A model generated the notes under the pieces. The model made no database searches. It was not told the origin of the DNA and was given only the letters and a program-made list of their open reading frames with translations. Positions 60,886 through 64,000 of a DNA stretch of 64,000 nucleotides are shown here, one piece after another (the stretch's first letter is position 1; every line of letters starts with the position of its first letter). A program made the position numbers and the translations under genes. The stretch is from Burkholderiaceae bacterium (GTDB taxonomy: Bacteria; Pseudomonadota; Gammaproteobacteria; Burkholderiales; Burkholderiaceae_B), in assembly GCA_004322135.1 (NCBI GenBank), contig SCSG01000008.1:1-64000 (forward strand), read 5' to 3'.

Positions 60886-63800
60886 TTAGCCCTTCCCATC
60901 GAGCTTGTCGCCGACGATCCGCCGCACAATCACGTAAAACACTGGAATCAGCAACAACCCGAAAATCGTGGCGAACAGCATGCCGCCAATCACCCCCGTG
61001 CCAATGGCATGACGCGCGTTGGCGCCGGCGCCTGTCGAAATGAATAGCGGAAACACGCCAAGAATGAACGCGAACGAAGTCATCAGTATGGGGCGAAAAC
61101 GCAGTCGTGCAGCAGTCAGGACAGCTTCACGCAGGGTTCTGCCTTCTTTCTGCGCGGCGACGGCGTACTCGATGATCAGGATGGCGTTCTTGGCGGCCAA
61201 GCCAATTACCGTCACGAGGCCAATCTTGAAAAACACGTCGTTGGAAAGTCCTCGTCCCATTGTGAACAGTACCGTGCCAAGCAGCGCAAGCGGCACGATC
61301 AGCAGCACGGCAATCGGAACCGACCAACTCTCGTACAGGGCGGCAAGTGCCAGAAACACCACCAGGATGGACAACGCCATCAGCATGGGCGCCCCACTGC
61401 TCGACGCCATTTCCTGAAATGACTCACCAGCCCAATCGTAGCCAAACCCGCGCGGCACGTCATGCGTCACGATGTCCTGCATGGCGGCCATCGCTTCTCC
61501 CGACGCATAGCCGGGGGCCGCATCACCCACGACTTCAACCGCCGGATTGCCGTTGAAGCGCACAAGCGTGGGCGACACGAGAGTCCAGTGGCTCTTGATC
61601 ACACTGGAAATCGGAATCATGGCTGGAGTACCGTCCGCATTCTTCCGCGTACTGCTGGGCGTGTAAAAGTCGTTGAATGCCGAGCGGCTCATGCGATAGG
61701 GCGCCTCGGCCTGCAACATCACGAACTTGACGCGTCCTTCGGCAAACATCTGGCCAACCTGCGTCGGGGCAAGCATCAGACTGGCCGCATTGGCCACGTC
61801 CGTCGCCGAAAGCCCCATCGAAGCCGCCTGGACACGGTCGATGCTGAATTTCAGCTGAGGCGCGGGTGGCAGCTGGTTGGCCCTCACGTTGACCAGCACC
61901 TTGCCGCCCTTGGCTTTGGCCTGCACCGTATGAAGCGCCTCGGTGAGCGCGACACGGCCAAGACCTGCAGTATCTTCCAGATACATGTCAAACCCGCCGA
62001 ACTGCCCAAGCCCGTGCACGGTGGGCAGATTGACGACAACGATGGAGGCATCACGGATGCTTTTATGCAGTTGCGCGTTCAGCTTCGGGATCAGTTGCTC
62101 CGCGGAGAGTTTGCGCTTGCTCCAGTCGGTCAGCTGCATGAACACCATGCCATTGTTTTCACCGGAGCCCACGAAGCTGAAGCCGACAATCTGCATGACG
62201 TGCTCAATCTCGGGATTCTTGCGCAAAGTACCCCAGACCTTATCCATGACCTCTTCGCTGCGTTGCTTGGTCGCCCCCGGCGGCAATTGCACCATGGCCA
62301 GCAAATAACCCTGGTCTTCCTGAGGCAGGAAGCTGCCAGGCAATTTAACGTAAAGGAACCCCGACGCCACCACGACCACGACGAACACCATCATCCAGCG
62401 CGGCGCATGGCGCACGGCATGACCGATATGGCTCGTGTAAGTGTTATGCGTCCAGTTGAACAGATCATTGAACTTGCGAAACAGAATATTCTTTTTGCGC
62501 TCGTGCTCCGGCTTCAAGTAAGCCGCGCAAAGCGCCGGTGTGAAAGTCAGCGCGAGGAACGCCGAAAAAAACATGGACACCGCAATCGTCAGGGCGAATT
62601 GACGGTAGATGATGCCGGTTGACCCCGACTGCAGTGCGGATGGCACGAACACCGCCAGCAGCACCGCCGTGATCGCAACCACGGCACCGGAGATTTCTCT
62701 CATGCCCTTGCGGGCGGCTTCCTTGGGTGACAGGCCCTGCTCGGTCATGATGCGCTCGATGTTCTCGATCACGACAATGGCATCATCCACAACGATTCCG
62801 ATGGCCATCACCATGCCGAACAGACTGAGCTGATTCACCGTGAATCCGAGCGCGTCCATACCGATGAACGCCCCGAGCAACGCCACCGGTATCACGATGG
62901 CGGGAATAATCGTTGCACGAAAGTTCTGGAGGAACACCAGCATTACCAGGAACACCAGCACCAGAGCTTCGACCAGGGTAATCAACACATCCTGGATCGA
63001 GATCGTGATGAAGGTCGTAGTGTCGTACGGAACGGACCAAGTCACCCCCTCAGGGAAGCCGACCTGCAGCTTCGTCATCTCGGCACGCACCGCCTCCGCG
63101 ACGGCAAGCCCATTGGCGCCCGGCAAAGTCTGAATCGCAAATGCGCCGATCGGTTTGCCATCGTAGATCGTGTCAAAACCATAACCCTGAGGCCCGAAGT
63201 CCGCCGTCGCGATATCACCCAACGTCACTGCCGTACCGTTGGGATTGGCGCGCAGGATGATGCCCAGAAACTGCTTGGGCGTCGAGAACAGCCCCTCACC
63301 CGCCACATTGGCGGTAAAACCCCAGCCCTTGACGGCGGGGTCGGCACCCAGCGTACCTGCCGCCACTTGAATATTCTGCGCCTGCAACGCATTGATCACA
63401 TCGGACGCCGAAATGCCGTAGCCGTGCATCTTCTCTGGATTGAGCCAGATCCGCATGGCATATTCGGCGCCGAACTGATTCGTTGCCCCAACGCCGCTGA
63501 TCCGCGAAATCGGGTTCAGCACCTGCGAAGCAATGATGTCGTTAAGGCGATTGCGATCGATGGTGGGATTGCTTGAACTCAGTGCAATAGCCATCAACGT
63601 GTCGGGGTTGGCCTTGGCAACGACGATGCCCTGTGCAAGCACAGCAGGCGGCAGCCGCGGCTCGGCTCGCGTCACCTGATTCTGCGTCTGCATGGCGGCG
63701 ATGTCGGGGTCAGTGCCTGGCTTGAACGTCAGTGTAATTGCCACGCGGCCGCTGGAACTGGTGGACGAATTGAAGTACAGCAGGTTGTCGATGCCCGTGA

Positions 63801-64000
63801 GCTGCTGCTCGATGACTTCGGTCACCGACCCCTCGGCGGTGCTGGAGCTCGCGCCAGGGTAGTGCGCCACGATCGATACTTGTGGTGGTGCAATATTCGG
63901 GTACGACTGCACCCCGAGGTTGTTGATGGCAAGTATGCCGCCCAGCGTGATCAGGATTGCAATCACCCACGCAAAAATGGGACGGTCGATAAAGAAGTTC
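60886..64000 (-). CDS. RND efflux pump inner-membrane protein (HAE1 family), 5' end cut by window
   Basis: About 1038 residues visible on the minus strand, with the N-terminal codons beyond the window edge (NFFIDRPIFAWVIAI is readable). It is an AcrB/MexB-type proton-driven trimeric pump. The membrane segment FGMVMAIGIVVDDAIVVIENI carries the paired Asp of the proton relay in TM4. The porter segments are all present, and the end is complete (KLDGKG). The adaptor gene should lie beyond 64000. Substrates are probably lipophilic drugs or detergents. Confidence 0.93.
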   Translation of the reverse strand, partial: NFFIDRPIFAWVIAILITLGGILAINNLGVQSYPNIAPPQVSIVAHYPGASSSTAEGSVTEVIEQQLTGIDNLLYFNSSTSSSGRVAITLTFKPGTDPDIAAMQTQNQVTRAEPRLPPAVLAQGIVVAKANPDTLMAIALSSSNPTIDRNRLNDIIASQVLNPISRISGVGATNQFGAEYAMRIWLNPEKMHGYGISASDVINALQAQNIQVAAGTLGADPAVKGWGFTANVAGEGLFSTPKQFLGIILRANPNGTAVTLGDIATADFGPQGYGFDTIYDGKPIGAFAIQTLPGANGLAVAEAVRAEMTKLQVGFPEGVTWSVPYDTTTFITISIQDVLITLVEALVLVFLVMLVFLQNFRATIIPAIVIPVALLGAFIGMDALGFTVNQLSLFGMVMAIGIVVDDAIVVIENIERIMTEQGLSPKEAARKGMREISGAVVAITAVLLAVFVPSALQSGSTGIIYRQFALTIAVSMFFSAFLALTFTPALCAAYLKPEHERKKNILFRKFNDLFNWTHNTYTSHIGHAVRHAPRWMMVFVVVVVASGFLYVKLPGSFLPQEDQGYLLAMVQLPPGATKQRSEEVMDKVWGTLRKNPEIEHVMQIVGFSFVGSGENNGMVFMQLTDWSKRKLSAEQLIPKLNAQLHKSIRDASIVVVNLPTVHGLGQFGGFDMYLEDTAGLGRVALTEALHTVQAKAKGGKVLVNVRANQLPPAPQLKFSIDRVQAASMGLSATDVANAASLMLAPTQVGQMFAEGRVKFVMLQAEAPYRMSRSAFNDFYTPSSTRKNADGTPAMIPISSVIKSHWTLVSPTLVRFNGNPAVEVVGDAAPGYASGEAMAAMQDIVTHDVPRGFGYDWAGESFQEMASSSGAPMLMALSILVVFLALAALYESWSVPIAVLLIVPLALLGTVLFTMGRGLSNDVFFKIGLVTVIGLAAKNAILIIEYAVAAQKEGRTLREAVLTAARLRFRPILMTSFAFILGVFPLFISTGAGANARHAIGTGVIGGMLFATIFGLLLIPVFYVIVRRIVGDKLDGKG

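Overview
The window is a piece of a betaproteobacterial chromosome, most probably Alcaligenaceae (Bordetella, Achromobacter or Pusillimonas-like). This rests on gene content and order (ilvIHC; ftsK-lolA-rarA-serS facing trxB-smr; hrcA / nadK-recN; fur facing a BamE/OmlA lipoprotein, then dapB), the high GC content and a PHA synthesis cluster. No marker was searched, so the genus is open.

Layout. 0.1-3.5 kb: branched-chain amino acid operon ilvI-ilvH-ilvC (minus strand) with an attenuator-like hairpin in its leader. 3.9-7.0 kb: a FUSC-type efflux protein and yaaA. 7.2-17.5 kb: an accessory island beginning at a tRNA-Ser(CGA). It holds prophage tail scars, a RelE-type toxin with an HTH antitoxin, a type III restriction-modification operon whose res gene has lost its 5' end, a 31-codon helicase stub, an orphan HigA antitoxin, an IS481-type transposase scrap fused to a phage tail end, a BrnT/BrnA pair and a PagL-type lipid A deacylase. 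17.6-25.3 kb: core genes serS, rarA, lolA, ftsK (minus) facing trxB and smr (plus). 25.5-29.7 kb: a five-gene haem-copper oxidase operon in which a CcoS-like N-terminal segment appears fused to a CcoN-like catalytic subunit, with CcoO-like and single-haem cytochromes, a SCO protein and an unknown membrane protein. 30.2-44.6 kb: SPFH/NfeD pair, TehB-like methyltransferase, a large DUF748 protein, icd, DUF1841, two small cytochromes c, a MoxR-GNAT-VWA cluster and a two-domain M16 protease. 44.8-51.0 kb: heat-shock block hrcA, hemH, grpE, dnaK, dnaJ, with good sigma-32 promoters before grpE and dnaK. 51.2-57.0 kb: nadK-recN, fur, bamE, dapB, murB. 57.3-60.8 kb: tRNA-Gly, then phaC, a phasin and phaB. 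60.9 kb to the end: an RND pump inner-membrane protein cut by the window edge.

Most of the window is ordinary core genome. The 7.2-17.5 kb island and the oxidase operon are the places worth a second look. I see no CRISPR array, rRNA or complete insertion sequence. I did not find a clearly new system: the island is a mosaic of known modules, several of them broken.
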